A stretch of DNA of 36,727 nt. Source: an uncultured Ideonella sp. (GTDB taxonomy: Bacteria; Pseudomonadota; Gammaproteobacteria; Burkholderiales; Burkholderiaceae). Below are positions 17,278 to 25,665 of this stretch, one piece after another. Below the pieces are notes generated by a model. That model ran no database searches. It was not told where the DNA came from and was given only the letters and a program-made list of their open reading frames with translations. Made by a program: the position numbers and the translations under genes. The stretch is from NCBI GenBank assembly GCA_946479475.1, contig CAMLGG010000017.1, positions 1 to 36,727 of the forward strand, given 5' to 3'. Numbering within the stretch: position 1 is the first letter of the stretch; every line of letters starts with the position of its first letter.

Positions 17278-18179
17278 CCCTTCTTCCGAACGAACGCGGC
17301 AGCGGCTGGCTGCGCCTCGCCCGCCTGCCCCTGTGGTTGCTGGTCGCCAGCATGCTGCTGCCGTACTACTGGATGGTCACGGGCTCGTTCAAGACCGTGT
17401 CGGAGCTGGTGCGAAAGCCGCCGACCTTCTGGGTCGAACAGCCGACGCTGAAGAACTTCCACAACCCGGACTGGACCGGCAGCAATGCCGACCCCGAGCT
17501 GCAGCCCGGCGTCTTCCAGGTCAACGTCGACGGCCACGGCTTCCTGCGCTTCTACGCCAACAGCCTGCTGGTGACGATCTTCGTCACCGCGGTCAGCCTG
17601 CTCGCGGCCTCCTTCGTCGCCTTCGTGCTCACCAAGCGGCCCTTCCCGGGCAGCCGGGCGCTGTTCAACCTGCTGCTGCTGAGCATGATGGTGCCGTGGG
17701 AGGTGACGATCGTGCCGAACTTCGTCACCGTGGCGCAGCTGGGCTGGATCAACACCTACGCCGCGCTGCTGGTGCCGGGGCTCGCCAAGGCCTTCGTCGT
17801 CTTCTACTTCCGCCAGATCATCCTCTCCATCCCCGACGAGCTGGTCGACGCCGCGGTGATGGACGGCGCCGGCACGCTGCGCACCTGGTGGAGCGTCGTG
17901 CTGCCGCTGCTGCGGCCGGCGCTGGCCGCCATCGGGATCCCCGTGGCCATCGGCGAGTGGAACAACTTCCTCTGGCCGCTGCTGGTGGTCAACGACGCGC
18001 AGACCATGACCCTGCCGCTGGAGCTCGGCAAGATGGCCGGCAACCTGACCTTCGCGCCGCAGACGGCCTCGGTGCTGATGGCCGGCTCGCTGCTGGCCTC
18101 GCTGCCGGCGGTGGTGGTGTTCCTGCTGCTGCAGCGCCAGTTCGTCGACGGCCTGACGGCAGGCGCGACCAAGGGCTGA
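17274..18179 (+). CDS. Sugar ABC transporter permease, MalG-type
   Basis: This 301-residue second permease has a first transmembrane segment at about 19-37 (LWLLVASMLLPYYWMVTGS), a periplasmic loop of about 60 residues carrying NADPELQPG, then five more membrane segments. The EAA loop reads VDAAVMDGAGTLRTWWSVVLP. The enlarged first periplasmic loop is typical of CUT1 MalG-like members with bulky substrates. It starts at ATG 17274, overlapping the stop of the first permease (ATGA). Confidence 0.93.
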   Translation: MTLLPNERGSGWLRLARLPLWLLVASMLLPYYWMVTGSFKTVSELVRKPPTFWVEQPTLKNFHNPDWTGSNADPELQPGVFQVNVDGHGFLRFYANSLLVTIFVTAVSLLAASFVAFVLTKRPFPGSRALFNLLLLSMMVPWEVTIVPNFVTVAQLGWINTYAALLVPGLAKAFVVFYFRQIILSIPDELVDAAVMDGAGTLRTWWSVVLPLLRPALAAIGIPVAIGEWNNFLWPLLVVNDAQTMTLPLELGKMAGNLTFAPQTASVLMAGSLLASLPAVVVFLLLQRQFVDGLTAGATKG

Positions 18180-18181
18180 AC

Positions 18182-19426
18182 GTGCCGCCTCCCGACACTT
18201 CCATGTTCAGCGATCCGTCCTTCGCCTCCGCGTGGGCGGCGCGCCTGCGCACCGAGCTCACCGGCAACGTGCTGCCCTGGTGGCAGGGCGCGATCTTCGA
18301 CGAGGCCGGCCGCCTGCTCGGCGGGCGCGGCAACGATGGCGCTGTGCTCGATGTGCCGCGCAGCGCGGTGCTCGCCACCCGCCTGCTGTGGACCTTCGCC
18401 AGCGCGCAGTCGCGCCTCGCTCCTGAGAAGGCAGGCCCCCAGGCCATGCGAAGGGCCTGGGACTGGGTCACCGGCCCGCAGACAGACGAAGTGCATGGTG
18501 GCGTGTTCTGGTCAGTCGGTGCGGATGGGCGCCCCGTCGACGACCACAAGCAGACCTACGCGCAGGCCTTCGCGATCTACGCCTTCACCGCCTGCCACGC
18601 GGCGCAGGGTGCGGCGCCGGGCGAAATGACGCCAGCGCTGCGCAAGGCGCTGCAGCTGTTCGAGCTGCTGCAGCTCCACGCCTTCGACCCGCTCGACGGC
18701 GGCTGCTGGGAAGGCTGCTCGCGCGACTGGCGGGTGCTGGAGGATGCTCGCTTGTCGGACAAGGAGCCGCTGGCGCCGAAGTCGATGAACACCATGCTGC
18801 ACGTGCTGGAGGCGCTGACCGAGCTGCTGCGCCAGCATCGATCGCTGCGTGTCGCCAGCCGCCTGCGCGAGCTGCTCGAACTCTTCCTCGACCGGCTGTG
18901 GCTGCCCGCGCAACGCTGCTTCGGCCTGTTCTTCTCGCCCGACTGGCGCTGCCTCACCGACCAGGTCTCCTACGGCCACGACATCGAGACCGCCTGGCTG
19001 CTGGTGCGCGCGGCCGAAGTGCTGGGCGACGATCGCCTGCTGCTGCGCGCGAAGAACCTCTCCGTGCGGGCCGCCGATGCGGTGCTCGAACGCGGCCTGG
19101 CCCCCGACGGCAGCGTGCTGGGCGAGGGCCGCTTCGACGGCCGAGTCACCGACGACCGCCGCCACTGGTGGTGCCAGGCCGAGGCCATGGTCGGCTTCTG
19201 GGACGCCTGGCAGCACGGCGGCGACCCGCGCCACGCCGAGGCCGCGTGGAACGCCTGGCAATTCATCGAGCGCCACCATGTCGACCCGGTGGGCGGCGAC
19301 TGGTTCAAGACGCTGGACGCCGATGGACGCGTGATCGACGCCGTGCCCAAGGCCGGCCCCTGGGAGTGCCCCTACCACCACGTGCGGGCGGGCCTCGAGA
19401 TGACGGAGCGCTTGCAAGCCCGATGA
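18182..19426 (+). CDS. AGE-family cellobiose/mannobiose 2-epimerase-like protein
   Basis: This protein of about 414 residues has the (alpha/alpha)6 barrel pattern of N-acylglucosamine 2-epimerases, with the signatures of the disaccharide-epimerase branch: NTMLHVLEA around His207, YGHDIETAWLL around His266, HWWCQAEAMVGFW at 328-340 and CPYHHVR at 396-402. The two histidines in YGHD and PYHH match the general acid/base pair of cellobiose 2-epimerases. It would convert mannobiose to mannosyl-glucose, or cellobiose to glucosyl-mannose, in the cytoplasm. GTG 18182 is preferred because AAGGGC lies at ribosome-binding distance, two bases after the permease stop; ATG 18203 is the alternative. Confidence 0.85.
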   Translation: MPPPDTSMFSDPSFASAWAARLRTELTGNVLPWWQGAIFDEAGRLLGGRGNDGAVLDVPRSAVLATRLLWTFASAQSRLAPEKAGPQAMRRAWDWVTGPQTDEVHGGVFWSVGADGRPVDDHKQTYAQAFAIYAFTACHAAQGAAPGEMTPALRKALQLFELLQLHAFDPLDGGCWEGCSRDWRVLEDARLSDKEPLAPKSMNTMLHVLEALTELLRQHRSLRVASRLRELLELFLDRLWLPAQRCFGLFFSPDWRCLTDQVSYGHDIETAWLLVRAAEVLGDDRLLLRAKNLSVRAADAVLERGLAPDGSVLGEGRFDGRVTDDRRHWWCQAEAMVGFWDAWQHGGDPRHAEAAWNAWQFIERHHVDPVGGDWFKTLDADGRVIDAVPKAGPWECPYHHVRAGLEMTERLQAR

Positions 19427-21198
19427 ACGCGACGCTCGCGGCCTTCGCCGCGCCCGCCGATTCCCCGCTCGCGGCCCTGCGCACCTACGCGCGGCTGTTC
19501 GCCGGCCAGCGGGCGCGCCTGGCCGCCGCGGCGATCGTGTACCTGGTCAAGCACAGCCCGGCCGTGCTGCTGCCGGTGATCACCGGCCTGGTCATCGACA
19601 TGCTCTCGGCGCACGCCCCACCGGCAAAGCTGGCGATGTGGGCGGCGGGCACGGCACTGCTCATCGCGCAGAACCTGCCGAACCACCGCCTCTACGTTCG
19701 CCTGGTCAGCCAGGCCGTTCGCAGCGTCGAGGCCTCGCTGCGCATCGCGCTGGCGCAGAGGCTGCTCGTGCTCTCGTTGCCGTGGTGGTGGAAGCAGTCG
19801 CCGGCGGCCTTGCAGACCAAGCTGCTGCGCGACGTCGAGTCCGTCGGCCTGCTCACCATGGCCCTGGCCGACGGTGTGCTCGGGTGCGGCAGCGGCATCA
19901 CGGTGGCGCTCGTCGTCACCGCCTGGCGCGCGCCGCAGTTCCTGTGGCTCTTCCTGTGCACGGTGCCGCTCGCGGCCGCGCTGGTGTGGTTCACGCGCCA
20001 ACGGCTCGGTGAAGCGCAGCGCCTGCACCGCGAGGCGGTCGAGACGCTGGGCAACAGCGCGGCCGAGATGACGCGCCTGCTGCCGATCACCCGCGCCCAC
20101 GGCCTGGAGCCCGAGCAACTGGAGCGCATGGACGGCCACATCGGCGACGCAGCACGGACCGGCCTCGCGCTGGACCAGGCGGGCGGCCGCTTCGGCGCGC
20201 TGGCCTGGGTCGGCTTCCAGGGCATGAACGCGCTGTGCCTGTTCGCCGCTGCGCTGCTGTACAGCACCGGCTCGCTGAGCCTCACGCTCGGCGACGTCGT
20301 GCTGCTGTCCGGCTTCTTCGCCACGCTGACGAACTCGGTGCTCGGCCTCGCCAACCTCGTGCCGCAGATCCACCGTGGCGTCGAGGCGGTCCGTTCGCTC
20401 GACCTGCTGCTGCGCGATGCGCCGGTGCAGCCGGCCGGCACCGAGCGCCCGCCGGCCTTGCGCGGCCGCCTGCACTTCGAAGGCGTGAGCCTGGTCCACG
20501 AGGCCGGCGCCGCGACGGCCGGCGTGCGCTCGGTCACGCTCACGCTGGAGCCGGGCCAGACCGTGGCGCTCGTCGGCCCCAGCGGCTCGGGCAAGACGAC
20601 GCTCGCGATGCTGGCCTGCGGCCTGCTGGAGCCGCAGGCCGGCCGGGTGCTGGTCGACCATGCGCCGCTGTCCACGCTCGCCCCCGAGGCGTGGCGGCGG
20701 CAGGTGGCGTGGGTGCCGCAGGACGCGCTGCTGGGCGACGGCACCGTGCGTGACAACCTGGTCTTCGGCCTCGGCCCGCTCGCCGATCAGCCCCTGTGGC
20801 AGGTGCTGCACGAGACCGGCTGCTCCGCCTTCGTCGAGCAGCTGCCGCAGGGGCTGGACACGCCGCTGGGCCACCACGGGCACCGGCTTTCCGGCGGCGA
20901 ACGCCAGCGCCTCGCGCTCGCCCGCGCGCTGCTGCGCCATCCCCGCCTGCTGGTGCTGGACGAGCCCACCAGTGCGCTCGACGGCCGCACCGAACGCACC
21001 GTGCTGGCCGCCCTGCAGCGCGGCCGCGGCACGCGCACCACGCTGGTCATCGCGCACCGGCTGTCGACCGTGGCCGATGCCGACCGCCTGGTGGTGATGG
21101 ACGCCGGCCGCGTGGTCGACCAAGGCCGGCACGAGGAGCTGCTCGGGCGCTGCGAGCTCTATCGCCGCCTGTGGCACGACGAGGACAAGAAGCAATGA
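19423..21198 (+). CDS. Exporter-type ABC half-transporter (membrane domain fused to ATPase)
   Basis: This 591-residue protein has an N-terminal six-helix membrane domain (about residues 30-320) of the type IV (exporter) fold and a C-terminal nucleotide-binding domain: Walker A GPSGSGKTT at 385-393, Q433 in the Q-loop, signature LSGGE at 489-493, Walker B ending Glu514 (LLVLDE), D-loop SALD and H545 in IAHRLST. It probably works as a homodimer. It sits inside a sugar uptake operon, overlapping both neighbours by ATGA, so it is surely co-expressed. Its job is unknown: it may export a metabolite or lipid-linked compound, or, like a few exporter-fold proteins, act as an importer. Confidence 0.92.
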   Translation: MNATLAAFAAPADSPLAALRTYARLFAGQRARLAAAAIVYLVKHSPAVLLPVITGLVIDMLSAHAPPAKLAMWAAGTALLIAQNLPNHRLYVRLVSQAVRSVEASLRIALAQRLLVLSLPWWWKQSPAALQTKLLRDVESVGLLTMALADGVLGCGSGITVALVVTAWRAPQFLWLFLCTVPLAAALVWFTRQRLGEAQRLHREAVETLGNSAAEMTRLLPITRAHGLEPEQLERMDGHIGDAARTGLALDQAGGRFGALAWVGFQGMNALCLFAAALLYSTGSLSLTLGDVVLLSGFFATLTNSVLGLANLVPQIHRGVEAVRSLDLLLRDAPVQPAGTERPPALRGRLHFEGVSLVHEAGAATAGVRSVTLTLEPGQTVALVGPSGSGKTTLAMLACGLLEPQAGRVLVDHAPLSTLAPEAWRRQVAWVPQDALLGDGTVRDNLVFGLGPLADQPLWQVLHETGCSAFVEQLPQGLDTPLGHHGHRLSGGERQRLALARALLRHPRLLVLDEPTSALDGRTERTVLAALQRGRGTRTTLVIAHRLSTVADADRLVVMDAGRVVDQGRHEELLGRCELYRRLWHDEDKKQ

Positions 21199-23411
21199 AC
21201 GGATTGCGGAGGTGGATGCACGCCATGGCCAGCGCCCTCACGATCGCGGCAGCGGCCACGAGTGCCGCGGCAGCCGATTCGCGGCTCCAGGCCGTCCTGC
21301 AACGGCTCGATGCCGGCCAACCCATCACCCTGGCCACGCTCGGCGGCTCGATCACCACCGGCTACGCGGCGAACCCGCCGCGTGAACGTGGCTGGGCGGC
21401 GCAGGTCGCGGCACGGCTGGGAAAGCGCGGACCGGTACGGCTGGTCAATGCGGGCGTCAGCGGGACCGATTCGGCCGCGGCCGTGCAGCGCCTGCAGGCC
21501 CACGTGCTCGATGGGGCACCCGACCTCGTCATCGTCGAGTTCGGCGTCAACGACCAATGGCTGGATCCGCAGGTACGCGGCAGCAGCTACGAGGCCGTGC
21601 TGCGGCGCCTGCTTTCCGCACCCAAGCCGCCGGCGGTCGTCGCCTTGCTGCTCACCCAGCAGGGCAACCGCGAGCGCGACGCGGTGGAGCTGCAGGCCGC
21701 GCTGGCCGCACGCTACGGCATCACCGCCATCGACTTCGGCCGCTGGATGCAGCGCCGTGCCGAGGCCGGCCGGGAGCGCTGGGACCAGCTCTACGACGAG
21801 CCCGTGCACCCCAACCAGCACGGCCACGACCTGATCGCCGACGCCGTGATGGAGGCCTTCACCGAAGCGGCTCGCGCCCCGGCCGGTCCGCCCGCTGGCG
21901 CGCTGCCGCCTGCGCTGCACGGCCGGGCGCACGAGTTCGTCCGCGAGTTTGCCGGCGACAAGCTCAAGCCTTCGCTGAACCGCGGTTTCGTGCGCGGCGG
22001 CGAGGTCCACCCCGAGTGGGCCCAGGCCCCAGGCGGCCAGGCGCCGGGCTGGACGAGCACGGCCGACGACGCCGAAGCGAGCTTCCTCGTCTGGGGCCGC
22101 GAGATCGCGGTCTTCCACGCCGAGAGCGCGGGCTACCGCAACCTCGAGGCCTGGGTGGATGACGGCCCCGCCGTCACGCTGCGCGGCCAGGTGCCCGAGC
22201 GGGTCGGCTACCTCGGCTGGCACTACACCGTGGTCGGCCGCGACCTGTTGCCCGGCGCGCACCTGCTGCACGTGCGGATGAAGCGCGACGAGTGGGCCGG
22301 CAGCGGGCGGCCGGCGAGCTTTCTCTCGGTGATGGCGGCCGGACTCTATCCGCCGGCATTGCAGCCCTCCGCCTTCGTGCGTGAAGCTGCGCCCTTGCCG
22401 TCTTCGGACTGGAAGCTCGTGACGGCGAACGACCCGCTCTGGCGCTTCACCGGCCGCAGCGGCGAGGAGCCCGGCGGCGCACGGCTGCTGGCCTGGAGCG
22501 GCAGCGAGCTGCGCGCGCGCTTCACCGGCACGCGGCTCGCGCTGCGCTTCACGCCCTCGCGCGGCGGCCTCGATCACTTCACGGTGGAGGTCGATGGCCG
22601 GCCGCACATCCTTGCGCTTTCGGCCGTCGGCACCGGCACCGCCGATTGGCGCCTGCGTGATCCGCTGGCCCCGGGCGAACACAGCCTGCGCCTCGTCAAG
22701 CGCACCGAGGGTGCGATGGCCGAGGCGGTCTTCCACGGCCTGCTGCTGGACGCGGACGGCCGCTTGCTCAAGCCTCCGCCGCCGCGTCCGCTCAAGCTCG
22801 AGTTCTACGGCGACTCGATCACCGCCGGCGCCTGCAACGGCGACATCGCGGACGACCAGTACGAGGACCTGTCCAGCCACGACGGCACGCGGGCCTACGG
22901 CGCCATCACGGCCCGCCGCCTGGGCGCGGACTACGTGGGCATCGCCGTCAGCGGCATCGGCATCACCCGCACCTGGGGCGAGTACCTGATGCCGCAGGTG
23001 TGGGACCGTGTCGCGCCGAGGCCGGATGCGCCCGTGGCCCCGCGCGACCCGCGCGCACCCGACGTCGTGCTCGTCAACCTCGGCCAGAACGACCACGGCC
23101 TGCCCGCCTCGCGCGGCGAGCCCTTCGCCTCCGACTTCGCCCGGCGCTACCTCGATTTCGTTAGACAGCTCCGGCGCCGCTATCCCGACGCGAAGCTGGT
23201 GCTGCTCATCGGCGGCATGTCGGCCTGGAAGGAGCAGCCGGCGATCTCCCGCGCGCTCGGCACCGCCGTCGAAAGGCTGCACGCCGAAGGCGACGCCAAG
23301 GTCTGGACCTACACCTTCCGCGCCTTCACCTGGGCCCATCCCCGGATCGACACGCACGAGCGGATGGCCGACGAGCTCGTGGCCTTCCTGAAAGAGAAAG
23401 TCCTGCCTTGA
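21195..23411 (+). CDS. Two-headed SGNH esterase: N-terminal SGNH hydrolase fused to CE2-type acetylesterase
   Basis: This 738-residue exported protein has a signal peptide (about 1-27). SGNH domain 1 spans about 40-225: Ser52 in GGSIT, Gly87, Asn119 in GVND, and His205 in VHPNQHGH. A beta-rich stretch follows (about 245-385). A second beta-rich stretch (about 405-525) precedes SGNH domain 2 (about 533-735): Ser541 in GDSITAG, Asn632 in GQND, and His715 in WAHPR. A jelly roll followed by SGNH is the CE2 layout, and the absence of an Asp three residues before His715 fits the Ser-His dyad known for CE2. The first half resembles mannan esterases with SGNH plus a C-terminal beta module. It probably removes acetyl groups from mannan or xylan fragments in the periplasm. 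Confidence 0.82.
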   Translation: MNGLRRWMHAMASALTIAAAATSAAAADSRLQAVLQRLDAGQPITLATLGGSITTGYAANPPRERGWAAQVAARLGKRGPVRLVNAGVSGTDSAAAVQRLQAHVLDGAPDLVIVEFGVNDQWLDPQVRGSSYEAVLRRLLSAPKPPAVVALLLTQQGNRERDAVELQAALAARYGITAIDFGRWMQRRAEAGRERWDQLYDEPVHPNQHGHDLIADAVMEAFTEAARAPAGPPAGALPPALHGRAHEFVREFAGDKLKPSLNRGFVRGGEVHPEWAQAPGGQAPGWTSTADDAEASFLVWGREIAVFHAESAGYRNLEAWVDDGPAVTLRGQVPERVGYLGWHYTVVGRDLLPGAHLLHVRMKRDEWAGSGRPASFLSVMAAGLYPPALQPSAFVREAAPLPSSDWKLVTANDPLWRFTGRSGEEPGGARLLAWSGSELRARFTGTRLALRFTPSRGGLDHFTVEVDGRPHILALSAVGTGTADWRLRDPLAPGEHSLRLVKRTEGAMAEAVFHGLLLDADGRLLKPPPPRPLKLEFYGDSITAGACNGDIADDQYEDLSSHDGTRAYGAITARRLGADYVGIAVSGIGITRTWGEYLMPQVWDRVAPRPDAPVAPRDPRAPDVVLVNLGQNDHGLPASRGEPFASDFARRYLDFVRQLRRRYPDAKLVLLIGGMSAWKEQPAISRALGTAVERLHAEGDAKVWTYTFRAFTWAHPRIDTHERMADELVAFLKEKVLP

Positions 23412-24625
23412 GCTCCCGTTGTCCCGACCTGCGCCGCCCCGAGGCGCTGCTGGCCCACATGCGCCACACGCTGGCCTTCTACGCGCCGCGCGCCAAGGAC
23501 GCTTCGGGCGGCTGCTTCCACTTCTTCAAGGACGACGGCACGGTCTACGACCACCGCACGCGCCACCTCGTCAGCAGCACGCGTTTCGTGTTCAACCATG
23601 CGCTCGCCTGGCGCTGGTTCGGCGCGCCGGTGGGCGACGTGGCCCATGCGCTGGCCTTCGTCCGCAACGCGCATGCACAGCCCCAAGGCGGCTACGCATG
23701 GCAGCTGGACTGGAACGAGGGCCATGCCACCGTGCTCGACGGCACCCAGCACTGCTACGGCCTGGCCTTCGTGCTGCTCGCGCATGCGCATGCGGCGGAC
23801 GCGGGCGTGGCCGGTGCGCGCGAAGGCATCGCCGAGACCTTCGCGCTGATGGAGCAACGCTTCTGGCTGCCGGAGCAGGGCCTGTATGCCGACGAAGCGA
23901 CGCCCGACTGGCAACTGGATCCCTACCGCGGCCAGAACGCCAACATGCACGCCTGCGAGGCGATGCTGGCGGCCCACGCGGTCACCGGCGAGCGGCGCTA
24001 CCTCGAACGCGCGCTGGTGCTGGCCGAGTCCGTCACCCAAGGCCTGGCCGCCCTGACCGGCGGCCTGGTCTGGGAGCACTACCACGCCGACTGGACACCG
24101 GACTGGGACTACAACCGCCACGACCGCAGCAACATCTTCCGGCCCTGGGGCTTCCAGACCGGCCACCTCGCCGAGTGGGCCAAGCTGCTGCTGCAGCTGG
24201 AGCGGCGGCTGGGCGGGGAGGCGCCAGCCTGGTTGTTCGGCACCGCACGGCATCTGGTCGAAGCCGCGATGCAGCACGGCTGGGACGAGACGCATGGCGG
24301 CCTGGTCTACGGCTTCGCGCCCGATGGCCGGGTGTGCGATGGCGACAAGTACTTCTGGGTGCAGGCCGAGAGCCTCGCCGCCGCGGCCTGGCTCGCGGTG
24401 CGTTCCGGTGACGCGCGCTACTGGCAGTGGTACGACCGCCTCTGGGCCTACGCCTGGGAGCACTTCGTCGACCACGAGCACGGCGCCTGGTACCGCATCC
24501 TCTCGCCCTCGAACGAAAAGCTGACCGACGAGAAGAGCCCCGCCGGCAAGACCGACTACCACACCATGGGGGCCTGCCAGGACGTGCTCGCGGCCCTCGG
24601 CGTGAAACCCCAGGAGATCCGATGA
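23408..24625 (+). CDS. AGE-family mannose isomerase-like protein (YihS-type aldose-ketose isomerase)
   Basis: This 405-residue (alpha/alpha)6-barrel protein belongs to the AGE superfamily but differs from the epimerase at 18182: its motifs RGQNANMHACEAM, FRPWGFQTGHLAEWAKL, KYFWVQAESLAAAAWLA and GKTDYHTMGACQDVL are those of mannose isomerases and YihS-like enzymes. It would turn mannose, released by the GH2 enzyme, into fructose in the cytoplasm. The start is TTG 23408, overlapping the esterase stop (TTGA), by analogy with the ATGA overlaps throughout the operon; the first in-frame ATG (23459) is inside the conserved N-terminus. Sulfoquinovose isomerase or lyxose isomerase are alternatives, but the neighbours favour mannose. 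Confidence 0.83.
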   Translation: MSSRCPDLRRPEALLAHMRHTLAFYAPRAKDASGGCFHFFKDDGTVYDHRTRHLVSSTRFVFNHALAWRWFGAPVGDVAHALAFVRNAHAQPQGGYAWQLDWNEGHATVLDGTQHCYGLAFVLLAHAHAADAGVAGAREGIAETFALMEQRFWLPEQGLYADEATPDWQLDPYRGQNANMHACEAMLAAHAVTGERRYLERALVLAESVTQGLAALTGGLVWEHYHADWTPDWDYNRHDRSNIFRPWGFQTGHLAEWAKLLLQLERRLGGEAPAWLFGTARHLVEAAMQHGWDETHGGLVYGFAPDGRVCDGDKYFWVQAESLAAAAWLAVRSGDARYWQWYDRLWAYAWEHFVDHEHGAWYRILSPSNEKLTDEKSPAGKTDYHTMGACQDVLAALGVKPQEIR

Positions 24626-25665
24626 CCCACCGATTCCGAGGCCGCCCGCTGATCCTCGCGGCAGCGATGCTGCTGGCCGGCTGCACCCACTTCGCCACCA
24701 CCGCGCCGTCGAAGCTCGAATGGCGCGGCATCAGCCTTTCCAGCGCCGAATGGGGCGAGAAGGACCTGGCCGGCAGCGTGCTGGGCAAGGACTTCGTCTA
24801 CCCCAGCGTCGCGAGCACCGCCTACTACCAGGCCAAGGGCATGAACCTCATGCGCGTCGGCTTCCGCTGGGAGCGCCTTCAGCCCGTGCTGAACGGCGAG
24901 TTCGACGCCGCCGAGCTGGCGCGCCTGCGCGAGTTCGTCGACGGCACCACGGCGCGCGGCCTTTCGGTGATGCTGGACCCGCACAACTACGCCGCCTACC
25001 GCGGCCCCACGGGCGAGAAGGTGCTCGGCACGCCCGAGGTGCCCATCGCCGCCTTCGCCGACTTCTGGCGCCGCCTGGCCCTGCAGTTCAAGGACAACCC
25101 GCGCGTGCTCTTCGGCCTGGTCAACGAGCCGCACGGCCTGCCCACCGAGACCTGGGCCGCGGCAGCGCAAGCGGCGCTGGACGCCATCCGCGCCACCGGC
25201 GCGACCAACCTCGTCAGCGTGCCCGGCAACGGCTGGACGGGCGCGTGGACCTGGCAGCAGTCCTGGTACGGCACGCCCAACGCGGAGGTGATGGACCGGG
25301 TGAAGGACACGGCCGGCCGGATGGTCTACGAGGTCCACCAGTACTTCGACAAGGACGGCTCGGGCACCGACCCGGCCTGCGTCAGCCCGACCATAGGCGT
25401 CGAGCGGCTGAAGGCCTTCACGGAATGGCTGCGCCGCCATGGCCGCCGCGCGGTGCTCGGCGAGATAGGCGGCGGCGCCAACCCCGTCTGCGCGCAGGCG
25501 GTCGAAGGTGCGCTGGCCCACCTGGAAGCGAACGCCGACGTCTGGGCCGGCTGGCTGTGGTGGGCGGGCGGCCCGCTGTGGGGCGACTACTTCATGTCGC
25601 TGGAGCCCGGCGCGGACGGCCGCGAGAAGCCGCAGATGCGCTGGCTTCAGCCGCACCTGAAATAG
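24622..25665 (+). CDS. GH5 endoglycanase lipoprotein (GH5_5-like endo-beta-1,4-glucanase)
   Basis: This 347-residue protein starts with a lipoprotein signal (lipobox LLAGC, Cys21), so it is anchored to a membrane. The GH5 barrel has FRWERLQP at 81-88, DPHNYAAY at 119-126, acid/base Glu169 in VNEPH, YEVHQYFD at 236-243, and nucleophile Glu281 in GEIGGG. These match subfamily 5, which includes fungal endoglucanase II and Ralstonia-type endoglucanases. It would cut beta-1,4-glucan or the glucan links of glucomannan at the cell surface or in the periplasm. ATG 24622 overlaps the stop of the isomerase gene (ATGA), and it is the last gene of the operon, abutting the convergent dioxygenase gene. Confidence 0.9.
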   Translation: MTHRFRGRPLILAAAMLLAGCTHFATTAPSKLEWRGISLSSAEWGEKDLAGSVLGKDFVYPSVASTAYYQAKGMNLMRVGFRWERLQPVLNGEFDAAELARLREFVDGTTARGLSVMLDPHNYAAYRGPTGEKVLGTPEVPIAAFADFWRRLALQFKDNPRVLFGLVNEPHGLPTETWAAAAQAALDAIRATGATNLVSVPGNGWTGAWTWQQSWYGTPNAEVMDRVKDTAGRMVYEVHQYFDKDGSGTDPACVSPTIGVERLKAFTEWLRRHGRRAVLGEIGGGANPVCAQAVEGALAHLEANADVWAGWLWWAGGPLWGDYFMSLEPGADGREKPQMRWLQPHLK

